The notes beneath the pieces were generated by a model that was not told the DNA's origin, searched no databases, and saw only the letters and a list, made by a program, of their open reading frames with translations. Positions 40,977 to 49,885 of a stretch of 64,000 nt of DNA are shown in pieces. Positions within the stretch are counted from its first letter, which is position 1. The number at the start of each line of letters is the position of its first letter. Origin of the DNA: Streptomyces sp. TLI_105 (GTDB taxonomy: Bacteria > Actinomycetota > Actinomycetes > Streptomycetales > Streptomycetaceae). The position numbers and the translations under genes were made by a program. The stretch is taken from contig NZ_FNSM01000001.1 of NCBI RefSeq assembly GCF_900105415.1, positions 4,818,501 to 4,882,500 on the forward strand. The letters run 5' to 3'.

Positions 40977-41336
40977 TCAGTGTGTCGTCATCGACGTACT
41001 GGCGGCGTACGTGTGCTTGAGGAAGCGCAGCAGGGCGGTGGTGTCGAACTGCACGACCGTGACCCCGTCGTCCTGGTGGAGCTCGACGACGGTCTGCACC
41101 CGGCCGCAGGGCCAGACGCCGATGTCGCCGCGGCGGGTCGGGGTGCGCATCCCCGTCTCCAGGACGGTGCGCGGGAAGGACCACTCGACGGCGCCCGGGA
41201 AGACGAAGCGGACGGTCTCGGGGGAGCCGTCGGGGTCGTAGCGGAGGGCCACGGGGACGGGGCGGGAGAGGGGGGCGTCGCTGATGATCCGCCCCTTGGC
41301 ATGGTCGTCGATCACGTGTTCGTCTACGGCGGCCAT
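40977..41336 (-). CDS. SsgA family sporulation/cell-division regulator (SALP)
   Basis: A 119-residue SsgA-like protein. The family signature is clear: PVPVALRYDPDGSPETVRFVFPGAVEWSFPRTVLETGMRTPTRRGDIGVWPCG and the C-terminal DTTALLRFLKHTY. SsgA-like proteins are found only in morphologically complex actinomycetes and help place or control septa and spore walls, SsgB recruiting FtsZ. It is not clearly SsgA or SsgB, so no symbol is given. It converges on the MMPL gene. Confidence 0.92.
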   Translation of the reverse strand: MAAVDEHVIDDHAKGRIISDAPLSRPVPVALRYDPDGSPETVRFVFPGAVEWSFPRTVLETGMRTPTRRGDIGVWPCGRVQTVVELHQDDGVTVVQFDTTALLRFLKHTYAASTSMTTH

Positions 41337-41459
41337 GGTGACTCCTCACCTTTTGTCCTCTTGTCTACCAATGTCCCACTCCTTCCCGGTGGGTGCACGG
41401 CGCATGCGCGGGCGACCGAGAGTGTGGGCGGGGTCACGCGCCGGGGTTCTGTGACTGAT

Positions 41460-41488
41460 GCGCTCTTGCAAGCTCTTCGCAAGAGCGC
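41460..41488 (+). promoter_or_regulatory. Nur-type nickel operator upstream of the CbiM/NikM operon
   Basis: GCGCTCTTGC and GCAAGAGCGC form ten-base inverted arms around nine bases. Inside lies TTGCAA-GCTCT-TCGCAA (41466-41482), which matches the S. coelicolor Nur consensus TTGCAA-N5-TTGCAA at 11 of 12 positions. A -10-like TATCAT at 41491-41496 follows, seven bases before the GTG. Nur is the nickel-responsive Fur-family repressor, so nickel repression of this uptake operon is predicted. Confidence 0.8.
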
Positions 41489-41503
41489 TCTATCATTCCG
41501 AAC

Positions 41504-42526
41504 GTGCATGTACCTGACGGATTCATCAACGCCCCCGTATCGGCCGCCGCCGGTGTCGTCGCCGCCGGCGCCGTCGCCGTCGGCCTCCGCGGAGCCCGCC
41601 GCGAACTGGACGAGCGGACCGCGCCCCTCGCCGGGCTCGTCGCGGCCTTCATCTTCGCCGTGCAGATGCTGAACTTCCCCGTGGCCGCCGGCACCAGCGG
41701 CCACCTCCTCGGCGGGGCGCTCGCCGCGATTCTCGTAGGGCCCTGGACCGGCGTCCTGTGCATCGCCGTCGTCCTGCTCATGCAGGGCATCCTCTTCGCC
41801 GACGGCGGCCTCACCGCCCTCGGCGTGAACATCACGGTCATGGGCGTCGTCACCGTCGTCGTCGCCTACGCCCTCTTCCGCGGCCTGGTCCTCGTCCTGC
41901 CGCGCACCCGCCGCTCGGTGACCGTGGCCTCGTTCGCCGCCGCGCTCGTCTCCGTACCGGCCGCGGCCGCCGTCTTCACCCTCGTCTACGCGATCGGCGG
42001 CACCACCGACGTCCCCGTCTCCAAGGTCCTCACGGCCATGGTCGGCGTGCACGTCCTCATCGGCGTCGGCGAGGCCGTCATCACCATGCTGACCGTCGGT
42101 GCCGTCGTCGCCGTCCGCCCCGACCTGGTGTACGGCGCCCGCGGCCTGACCGCGCCGCTCAAGCTCCGCGTCGACGGCGAGCTCGTCGACGCCGCCCCCG
42201 CCGCCCCGGCGGCCGACGGCTCCCCGAAGAAGCTGTGGATCGGCGGCGTCGTCACCGCCCTCGTCCTCGCCGGCTTCGTCTCCTTCTACGCCTCCGCCAG
42301 CCCCGACGGCCTGGAGAAGGTCGCCGCCGACCAGGGCATCGACAAGAACGTCGAGGAACACGCCGCCGCGGACTCCCCGCTCGCCGACTACGGCGTCAAG
42401 GGCATCGAGGCCCCCCGCCTCTCCGGCGGCCTCGCCGGCGCGATCGGCGTCGGCGCCACCCTCGCCGTCGGCACCGGCGCCTTCTGGGTCGTGCGCCGCC
42501 GCAAGACCGCCGCCCTGGAGGCCTGA
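41504..42526 (+). CDS. Energy-coupling factor nickel/cobalt transporter, CbiM-CbiN (NikMN) fusion
   Basis: A 340-residue membrane protein. The mature N-terminus MHVPDGFINAPV carries the His2 that, with the amino group, binds Ni2+ or Co2+ in CbiM/NikM. Six helices follow (AGTSGHLLGGALAAILVGPWTG, ADGGLTALGVNITVMGVV). After residue 235 a second module with a helix, the PDGLE motif and another helix represents the NikN-type accessory component, so M and N are fused. The start is GTG at 41504, seven bases after TATCAT. A leaderless mRNA also keeps His at position 2. Nickel is favoured over cobalt because of the Nur-like box and the PDGLE module. Confidence 0.88.
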   Translation: MHVPDGFINAPVSAAAGVVAAGAVAVGLRGARRELDERTAPLAGLVAAFIFAVQMLNFPVAAGTSGHLLGGALAAILVGPWTGVLCIAVVLLMQGILFADGGLTALGVNITVMGVVTVVVAYALFRGLVLVLPRTRRSVTVASFAAALVSVPAAAAVFTLVYAIGGTTDVPVSKVLTAMVGVHVLIGVGEAVITMLTVGAVVAVRPDLVYGARGLTAPLKLRVDGELVDAAPAAPAADGSPKKLWIGGVVTALVLAGFVSFYASASPDGLEKVAADQGIDKNVEEHAAADSPLADYGVKGIEAPRLSGGLAGAIGVGATLAVGTGAFWVVRRRKTAALEA

Positions 42527-42527
42527 C

Positions 42528-43288
42528 GTGGGAGCGGGGCACGCGCACAAGCTCTACCGGCACGGGCACTCGCCCGTGCACGAGCTGCCCCCGCACACCA
42601 AGCTCGCCGCCGTCCTCGGCTTCGTCGTGGTCGTCGTCTCGACGCCCCGCGAGGCCGTCTGGGCCTTCGCCCTCTACGCCGCGCTCCTCGCGGCCGTCGC
42701 GGCGAAGGCCCGGATCCCGGCCGGCTTCCTCCTCAAGCGGCTGCTCATCGAGATCCCGTTCGTCGCCTTCGCGCTGCTCATGCCCTTCGTGGTCCCCGGC
42801 GAGCAGACGCAGGTCCTCGGTGTCTCGCTGAGCGTCCCCGGCCTGTGGGGCGCCTGGAACGTCCTCGCCAAGGGCACCCTCGGCGTCGCCGCCTCCGTGC
42901 TCCTCGCCTCCACCACCGAACTGCGGGCCCTGGTCCTCGGCCTCCAGCGCCTCAAGCTGCCGCCGCTGCTCGTCCAGATCGCCTCGTTCATGATCCGGTA
43001 CGGCGACGTCATCACCGACGAGATGCGCCGCATGTCCGTCGCCCGCCGCTCGCGCGGCTTCGAGGCGAAGGGCGTCCGCCACTGGGGCGTCCTCGCCAAG
43101 TCCGCCGGCGCGCTCTTCATCCGCTCGTACGAGCGCGGCGAACGCGTCCACCTCGCCATGGTCAGCCGCGGCTACACCGGCACCATGCCGGTCATCGACG
43201 AGGTGACCGCCACCCGCGCCCAGTGGGCGCGGGCCGCCGCCCTGCCGCTCTCCGCACTCCTGATCTGCCTCCTCGGATGGACGACCAC

Positions 43289-43292
<4 letters not shown>
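42528..43292 (+). CDS. cbiQ: Energy-coupling factor transmembrane protein CbiQ/NikQ
   Basis: A 254-residue T component of the ECF transporter. A His-rich start (HAHKLYRHGHSPVH) precedes the helices. The cytoplasmic coupling motifs (RMSVARRSRGFE near residue 165) link S and ATPase subunits. It begins one base after the CbiM stop. Its stop overlaps the ATPase ATG, so the operon is tightly coupled. Confidence 0.92.
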
Positions 43293-44038
<746 letters not shown>

Positions 44039-44112
44039 GGCCCCCGGAATCCGTCCTCCGCCCGCCGCGTTGCACCATGGAGAGTCGGATCGGCGAAGTG
44101 AGGAGTGGGGAC

Positions 44113-45282
44113 GTGGACGTCCAGGGCACGGTGGCGGCGGGCTGGGAGCCCGTCAGGGACGCGTTCCTGCGCAACTTCGAGCAGCGCGGCGAGCGCGGCG
44201 CGGCCGTCGCCGTCCACCGGGGCGGCGTCAAGGTCGTCGACCTGTGGGCGGGCAGCCGCGACGCCGACGGCACGGACCCGTGGACCGCCGACACCGCCCA
44301 GGTCGTTCGCTCGGCCACCAAGGGCGTCGCCGCCGCCGTCCCCCTGCTGCTGCACCAGCGCGGACTGCTCGACCTGGACGCCCCCGTCGCCACGTACTGG
44401 CCCGACTTCAAGGCCCACGGCAAGGACCGGGTGACCGTGCGGCAGCTCCTCGCCCACCGGGCCGGGGTGCCCGTCCTCGACCGGCCCCTCAGCCTCGCCG
44501 AGGCGGTCGACCTGCCGACGGCGACCGGGGCGATAGCCGCCCAGGAGCCCGTCTGGGAGCCCGGCACCGCCCACGGCTACCACGCCCACACCTTCAGCTG
44601 GCTCCTCTCCGGCCTGGTCCACCGGGTCACCGGCCGCACCATCGGCCGCTGGGTCGCCGAGGAGATCACCGGCCCCCTCGGCCTCGACCTGTGGATCGGC
44701 CTGCCCGACGCCGAGGCCCACCGCGTCGGCCGGCTCGGCCCCGTCGAGGAGGTCGACCCGCCGGGCGGCGGCGCGCTCAAGCTCCGCCCCAAGCGCTCCG
44801 TCACCGAGGCCTACCAGGACCCCGGGTCCCTCACCCGGCGCGCCTTCGGCGCCATCGACCCCAAGCCCGACGAGAACGACCCGGTCTACCGGGCCGCCGA
44901 ACTCCCCGGCTCGGCCGGTGTCGCCACCGCCCGCGCCCTCTCCCGCTTCTACGCCGCCACCCTCGGCCCCCTCGACGGCACCGAGCGCCTCTTCGCCCCC
45001 GCCACCCTGACCCTCGCCCGCACCGAGGAGTCCGCGGGCCTGGACAAGGTGCTGCTCGTCGGCACGCGCTTCGGCCTCGGCCACATGCTGCACGGACCGG
45101 CCTCCCCGCTCCTCGGCCCGTCCTCCTTCGGTCATCCCGGCCGCGGCGGCTCCCTCGGCTTCGCCGACCCGGACGCGGGGATCGCCTTCGGGTACGTCAC
45201 CAACGGCATGCGCAAGACGGTCACGGCCGACCCGCGCGCCCAGGCGCTGGTGCGCGCGGTCCGCTCGGTGACGGAGGCCTGA
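44113..45282 (+). CDS. Serine hydrolase, class C beta-lactamase/EstB-like family
   Basis: A 389-residue protein of the beta-lactamase (PF00144) family. Ser67-ATK70 is the SxxK nucleophile motif, and a Tyr in GYHAH is the second motif. HPGRGGS near residue 350 is the third (HxG in place of KTG), as in esterases such as EstB rather than true beta-lactamases. There is no signal peptide, also pointing to an intracellular esterase. The GTG at 44113 has AGGAG seven bases upstream; the ATG at 44077 has none. A large hairpin follows. Confidence 0.87.
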   Translation: MDVQGTVAAGWEPVRDAFLRNFEQRGERGAAVAVHRGGVKVVDLWAGSRDADGTDPWTADTAQVVRSATKGVAAAVPLLLHQRGLLDLDAPVATYWPDFKAHGKDRVTVRQLLAHRAGVPVLDRPLSLAEAVDLPTATGAIAAQEPVWEPGTAHGYHAHTFSWLLSGLVHRVTGRTIGRWVAEEITGPLGLDLWIGLPDAEAHRVGRLGPVEEVDPPGGGALKLRPKRSVTEAYQDPGSLTRRAFGAIDPKPDENDPVYRAAELPGSAGVATARALSRFYAATLGPLDGTERLFAPATLTLARTEESAGLDKVLLVGTRFGLGHMLHGPASPLLGPSSFGHPGRGGSLGFADPDAGIAFGYVTNGMRKTVTADPRAQALVRAVRSVTEA

Positions 45283-45308
45283 GGCCGACGGCGCTCCGAC
45301 GCCGCCTC

Positions 45309-45364
45309 AGGGCCTGTCTTCCGGATCGGGCCGGGCTCGCGGCCTGATCCGGAAGACGGGCCCT
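45309..45364 (+). terminator. Large hairpin after the serine hydrolase gene
   Basis: AGGGCC-T-GTCTTCCGGATC pairs with GATCCGGAAGAC-GGGCCCT with one mismatch, extended inward by GGGCC/GGCCT. The structure is 56 bases with a short central loop. It lies 26 bases past the stop and just before the next promoter (TAGGGT at 45371). Confidence 0.75.
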
Positions 45365-45421
45365 GGGCGAGTAGGGTCGACGAGCCGGAGACGTACACAA
45401 GTCACAAGGGGAGCACGGCGG

Positions 45422-45913
45422 ATGGACTCCATGCACGACACGTACGAGAAGCTGATCGCCCTGCTCGACGAGCGCGGCGCCACCTACCGGGTGATCGAGC
45501 ACGCCCCCGAGGGCGCCACCGAGGCGGTCAGCGCGCTGCGGGGCAACACCCTGGCCCAAGCGGCCAAGTGCATCATCGCCATGGTGAAGATCGGCAAGAA
45601 GGAGAAGCGCTTCGCGCTCGTCGTCGTACCGGGCGACCGGCGCGTCGACCTCGCCGCCGTGAAGGCGCTGTACGGCGGCACGTACGTCTCCTTCGCCTCC
45701 CCGGAGATCGCCGAGGAACTCGCGGGCTCCCCGAGCGGCACCATCCTCCCCTTCGCCTTCGACGAGCGCCTCGAACTGCTCGTGGATCCCGCCCTGTTGG
45801 AGCACCCGGAGCTCTTCTTCAACGCCGCCCGGCTCGACCGTTCGATCGCCCTGTCCACCGAGGACTACCGGGCGATCGCCGAGCCGCGCGCCGAGCGCGT
45901 GTCCACGGACTGA
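45422..45913 (+). CDS. YbaK/EbsC-type aminoacyl-tRNA deacylase (first copy)
   Basis: A 163-residue editing-domain protein. Members remove wrongly attached amino acids from tRNA (for example Cys-tRNAPro by YbaK, Ala-tRNAPro by ProX). YEKLIALLDERGATYRVIEHAPEG, AAKCIIAMVKIGKKEKRFALVVVPGDRRVDLAAVKALYGGTYVSFASPEIAEEL and the late LDRSIALSTEDYRAIA are typical of the prolyl-tRNA-synthetase-associated domain. The conserved Lys is present (AKC). GGGGAGCACGGCGG precedes the ATG. It converges with the LysE exporter gene. A second, different YbaK-type gene lies 1.7 kb away. Confidence 0.88.
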   Translation: MDSMHDTYEKLIALLDERGATYRVIEHAPEGATEAVSALRGNTLAQAAKCIIAMVKIGKKEKRFALVVVPGDRRVDLAAVKALYGGTYVSFASPEIAEELAGSPSGTILPFAFDERLELLVDPALLEHPELFFNAARLDRSIALSTEDYRAIAEPRAERVSTD

Positions 45914-45941
45914 CGACGGGTGTGTCCACCGCCCGACGGCG

Positions 45942-46559
45942 TCAGGCCATGGCGGGCGTCAGCGCCAGCGCCATCCCGAGCCCGACGAGCACGGTCCCGA
46001 TGACCTTGTTGAGCACGCCCTGTCGCCGCAACAGCCGCGTCCGCAGGGCGGAGTTGGAGAAGAGGACGGCGGCGAGCCCGAACCACACCAGGTGGGCGAA
46101 CGACATGAACAGGCCGTAGCCGACCTGCTGGAAGACCGGGGTGTCGGCGCTGACGACCTGCGTGTACGTGCTCAGCACGAAGAGCATCGTCTTCGGGTTG
46201 AGCGCGTTGGTCAGGAACCCGGTGCGCAGCGCCCCGGCCTTCGTCATCCCGGCGTCGTCCGAAAGGTCCACGTCCACCTGGGACTTGGTCGTGAAGGTCT
46301 TGTACCCGATGTACACCAGGTAGGCGGCGCCGACCAGCTTCATCGCCGTGAACAGTGCCGGGGTGCGGGAGACGAGCAGGCCGACGCCCAGCATGGTGTA
46401 CGTGACGTGGACGAGCACGCCCGCCGCGATCCCGACCGCCGCGAGGACGCCGGCCGTCCGCCCGTACAGATAGCTGTTGCGGACGGTCATGGCGAAGTCC
46501 GCGCCGGGGCTGATGACAGCCAGAACCGTGATGACCGCGACGGCGATCAGCTGACCCAT
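45942..46559 (-). CDS. LysE family translocator (amino acid exporter)
   Basis: A 205-residue, six-helix LysE/RhtB-type exporter. The N-terminal VISPGADFAMTVRNSYLYGRTAGVLAAVGIAAG is the family motif, followed by GAAYLVYIGYKTF and TNALNPKTMLFVLSTY. Such proteins export lysine, threonine or homoserine lactone. The substrate is unknown. Adjacent YbaK-type genes hint at amino acid stress, but no shared transcript is evident on the left (convergent). Confidence 0.9.
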   Translation of the reverse strand: MGQLIAVAVITVLAVISPGADFAMTVRNSYLYGRTAGVLAAVGIAAGVLVHVTYTMLGVGLLVSRTPALFTAMKLVGAAYLVYIGYKTFTTKSQVDVDLSDDAGMTKAGALRTGFLTNALNPKTMLFVLSTYTQVVSADTPVFQQVGYGLFMSFAHLVWFGLAAVLFSNSALRTRLLRRQGVLNKVIGTVLVGLGMALALTPAMA

Positions 46560-46737
46560 GAATTCCCACCCCTCGACGAGAACTGCGAACCTAGCCGATC
46601 ACCGAGGGGCGGCGCGAGGGCGAGGTGACACGGTCGGCGCACCGGAGCACGGGGCGACCGCCACCCGCGTACGGCTCACACCACGCGGAAGGGCGACTGA
46701 GCCCCCCCCGCTCGCCCCGCGTACCGACCCCGCCCCC

Positions 46738-47589
46738 TCACCCCGCGTGCAGCATCAGCCCGATCCCCACCACCATCAGGCCCGCCGCCGCGATCCTCGG
46801 GGCGCCGAAGCGTTCCTTGAAGAAGAGGGCGCCGATGGCCGCGCCCACGATGATGGAGGACTCGCGCAGGGCGGCGATCGGGGCCAGGGGGGCCTTCGTC
46901 TGGGCCCACAGGACGAGGGCGTACGCCGCCACCGAGAGGGCCGCGCCGAGCAGGCCCCGGGCCGCGTACGGGCGGAGCTGGGGGAGGAGCGCCGCGCGGC
47001 GGGTCCAGAGGGCGTACGCCGGGATCGCCAGGCCCTCCAGGATCATCAGCCACCCGATGTAGCCGAGCGGGGTGCCGGAGGCGCGGACGCCGACGCCGTC
47101 CACGACCGTGTAGAGGGCGATCGACAGGCCCGTCGCGCCCGCCGCGAGCAGCGCGGGCCAGTGCGGGCGGGCGTCCTTGCCCCGGATGCCCCACAGGGCG
47201 AGGCCCGTCAGGCCCGCGCAGGCCACCGCCACCCCGAGCAACTGCCAGCCGTCCGGCACCTCGTGGACGAAGACCGCCGCGAGGACGGTCACGACCAGCG
47301 GGGCCGTCCCGCGCGCGATCGGGTACATCTGGCCGAAGTCGCCGAGACTGAACGAGCGCATCAGCAGGGCGTAGTAGCCGATGTGCAGGAGCGCCGACGC
47401 GAGCAGGTACGGCCACGCCCCCGCCGCCGGCAGCGGCACGAAGCAGGCCACGGCCATGCCGATCAGCGCCCCGCCGCCGGAGATCAGCGTGAAGGAGAGC
47501 AACTGGTCCTTGATGCCGTGCGCGATCGCGTTCCAGCCGGCGTGCGTGACGGCCGCGACGAGGACCGCGAGCGTGACGAGCGGCGTCAC
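46738..47589 (-). CDS. DMT/EamA family transporter
   Basis: A 283-residue protein with ten hydrophobic helices and two EamA repeats (TPLVTLAVLVAAVTHAGWNAIAHG; WPALLAAGATGLSIALYTVVDG). The conserved late SSIIVGAAIGALFFKERFGAPRI segment ends the second repeat. These transporters usually export metabolites or amino acids. The GTG at 47589 overlaps the TGA of the upstream YbaK gene (GTGA), so the two are translationally coupled. No ribosome site is seen other than that overlap. Confidence 0.88.
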   Translation of the reverse strand: MTPLVTLAVLVAAVTHAGWNAIAHGIKDQLLSFTLISGGGALIGMAVACFVPLPAAGAWPYLLASALLHIGYYALLMRSFSLGDFGQMYPIARGTAPLVVTVLAAVFVHEVPDGWQLLGVAVACAGLTGLALWGIRGKDARPHWPALLAAGATGLSIALYTVVDGVGVRASGTPLGYIGWLMILEGLAIPAYALWTRRAALLPQLRPYAARGLLGAALSVAAYALVLWAQTKAPLAPIAALRESSIIVGAAIGALFFKERFGAPRIAAAGLMVVGIGLMLHAG

Positions 47590-48083
47590 GCGGAGGGCTC
47601 GCGGACGTCCACCAGCGTGCCGCCGGCGTGCGCGACCAGCGCCTTCGGGTCCATCGCGAAGACCGTGTGCGGGGTGCCCGCCGCCGCCCACACCACCGGG
47701 TGGTCGAGGACGCCCCGGTCGGCGAGGACCCGCGTCCTGGTCCGGTGCCCGAACGGCGGCACGCCCCCGATCGCGTACCCCGTCGTCTCCCGGACCGCCT
47801 TCGCGTCCGCCCGGGTCACCTTCTCCGCACCCAGCTCCTGCCGCACCCGCTCGACGTCCACCCGTGACGCGCCGTCCATCAGGACGAGGACCGGCACGCC
47901 GTCGGCCGCGAAGACCAGCGACTTCACGATCTCCGCGGCCCCGCAGCCGATGGCGTCGGCGGCCTGCTGCGCGGTGCGGGTCTCGTCCGGGAAGCGGCGG
48001 ATCTCGACGTCGAGACCCAGCTCCCGAAGGGCGGCGGCGAACTGGGGATGGGCGGCGGAAGCGGTGTCCTCGTCAGTCGTCAT
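47586..48083 (-). CDS. YbaK/EbsC-type editing protein (second copy)
   Basis: A 165-residue YbaK-superfamily protein of a different subgroup from the one at 45422. It has LRELGLDVEIRRFPDETRTAQQAADAIGCGAAEIVKSLVFAADG (the conserved Lys in IVKSLVF), VLMDGASRVDVERVRQELGAEKVTRADAKAVRETTGYAIGGVPPFGH and a late HTVFAMDP. The ATG at 48083 starts the homology; a GTG at 48116 would extend it. It is coupled to the EamA exporter gene by a four-base overlap. Confidence 0.87.
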   Translation of the reverse strand: MTTDEDTASAAHPQFAAALRELGLDVEIRRFPDETRTAQQAADAIGCGAAEIVKSLVFAADGVPVLVLMDGASRVDVERVRQELGAEKVTRADAKAVRETTGYAIGGVPPFGHRTRTRVLADRGVLDHPVVWAAAGTPHTVFAMDPKALVAHAGGTLVDVREPSA

Positions 48084-48137
48084 GGCCCGCACGCTAGCGG
48101 TCGGTGTACGGGCCACGCGACCGGGTTCCGGCGAGGA

Positions 48138-49775
48138 TCACCCCGCCTTCAGCACCTGCGCGACCACCGGGCCGGCCGCGTCGCCGCCGTGTCCGCCCGC
48201 CTGGACGACGGCCGCGGCCGCGAGGTCGCCCGAGTAGCCGGTGAACCAGCTGTTCGACACCGCCTGGTTGTCGAGCTCGGCGGAGCCGGTCTTGGCGCCC
48301 TTGGGGGAGGGGACGCCGCTCATCGCCTCCGCGGCGGTGCCGTTCGTCGCCGCCGCGTTCATCATCCGGCGCAGTCCGGAGGCGACCTCGGGGGAGAGCC
48401 GGTCCGCCGTCGCGAACTCACGGTCGTCGAGCTCCCGCGCCACCAGGTACGGCTGGAGGAAGCCGCCGTTCTTCGCGGTCGCGGAGAGCGAGGCGACGTT
48501 CAGGGCGCTCATCGTGATCTTGCCCTGGCCGATGTACGAGGCGGGCGTCTCGGCGCCCGCGGACTCGGGCACGGAGCCGTCCGAGGCCTGGACGCCGATG
48601 TTCCACGTCTGGCCGATGCCGAAGGAGTCGCGGGCGGTCGCGCCGAGGGCGGTGTCCGCGATGCCCTTGTCGCTGAGCTTGCTGATCGCCTTGATGAAAG
48701 CGGTGTTGCAGGAGCGGCGGAAGGCGTCGGTGAGGGTGCCGCCGGTGATGCTGAACCTGCGGAGGTTCTGGAAGGTCCTGCCCCTCGACAGGACGTCGGG
48801 AGGACACTCGACCCGGCTGCCGGGCGTCGCCAGACCGTTCTGCATCATCATCGTCGCCGTGACGATCTTCATCGTCGAGCCGGGGGCCTGCTGCCCCATG
48901 AACGCGGTGTTGAACTCCTTGGCGGGATTGTTGGCGACCGCCCGTATCGCTCCCGTCGACGGCTCGATCGCGGCCACCGAGGCCGAGCCGAAGTCCTTGA
49001 CCGCCTTCTCGGCCGCCGCCTGGACATCCGCGTCGATGGTGGTCCTCAGGGTGCCGGGCTTCCCCTTCCGCAGGACGAGGAGAGGGGTGTCGGCGACGCT
49101 CTCGCTGCCCGACTCGATCCACGTCTCGACGCCGGCGGTGCCGTCGACCTTCGTCCCGTACCGCTTGCGCAGCTCGGCCAGGACCGGCCGCAGCGAGGGG
49201 TACTTCTCCGCCGTCAGCTCCACGCCGTCCCGGTCGACGGCCTTCACCTCGGCGGTCTTCGCGACGCCCGTCCGCAGGGCGCCGGCGGCGGTCAGCTTCG
49301 GGTGGAGCACGGTCGGCTGCCACCTCACGAGCGGCCGGCCGGTGGTCCGGCCGCGCACCACGGTCAGCTCGGAGGCGTACGACCACTCCTTGGACACGTC
49401 CTCGTACGTGATCGTCGCCCTCACCGTGAAGGGCACCTTCGCGCCGACGGCCGTCCCCGGCGTGATGACCGCCTTCGAGACCTTGGCGTCCTCCCGGTAC
49501 GCGGCGACCGCGGTGCCGGCCGTGACCGGGTCGTCCGTCAGCTGGGCCGCCCGCTCCGGCTCCCCGGCGGCCCAGGCGGCCAGGAAGTCCTTCGCGGTGG
49601 CCGAGACCTCCTCGGGGGTGACGGGCCCCGTCTTCGGCGCGTCACCGGCCTTGGCGCCCACGGAGGTCTCACCGCCCGTGATCCCGTTCCAGAGGTTGTA
49701 GCCCCCGTACCCGACCCCACTCGCCACGACGGCGAACACGCCCCCGACGATCGCGACCTTCGCCCCACTGCGCAC
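48138..49775 (-). CDS. Penicillin-binding protein (class B transpeptidase with NTF2-like domain)
   Basis: A 545-residue membrane-anchored transpeptidase that cross-links peptidoglycan. A hydrophobic N-terminal helix (VAIVGGVFAVVASGVGYGGY) anchors it. Residues 50-160 are an NTF2-like MecA-N domain (FLAAWAAGEPERAAQLTDDP). A dimerisation region follows, then the transpeptidase domain with SxxK at Ser300-TMK, SxN in RSCNT and KTG in GAKTGSAE. The GTG at 49775 follows GGGGAGGCG; an upstream in-frame start at 49841 is less likely. The gene is on its own between YbaK and the mannosyltransferase, same strand as the latter. Confidence 0.92.
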   Translation of the reverse strand: MRSGAKVAIVGGVFAVVASGVGYGGYNLWNGITGGETSVGAKAGDAPKTGPVTPEEVSATAKDFLAAWAAGEPERAAQLTDDPVTAGTAVAAYREDAKVSKAVITPGTAVGAKVPFTVRATITYEDVSKEWSYASELTVVRGRTTGRPLVRWQPTVLHPKLTAAGALRTGVAKTAEVKAVDRDGVELTAEKYPSLRPVLAELRKRYGTKVDGTAGVETWIESGSESVADTPLLVLRKGKPGTLRTTIDADVQAAAEKAVKDFGSASVAAIEPSTGAIRAVANNPAKEFNTAFMGQQAPGSTMKIVTATMMMQNGLATPGSRVECPPDVLSRGRTFQNLRRFSITGGTLTDAFRRSCNTAFIKAISKLSDKGIADTALGATARDSFGIGQTWNIGVQASDGSVPESAGAETPASYIGQGKITMSALNVASLSATAKNGGFLQPYLVARELDDREFATADRLSPEVASGLRRMMNAAATNGTAAEAMSGVPSPKGAKTGSAELDNQAVSNSWFTGYSGDLAAAAVVQAGGHGGDAAGPVVAQVLKAG

Positions 49776-49885
49776 GACTGCGCCTCCCCTCCCCAGGTGG
49801 ACCGACGAGTCAAGCAGCCGCGGCGTCGACGTGTCGAGCAACTATCGCCACATCTGTCAGACCCGCCCCGGGGGAAAGGGGTCGG

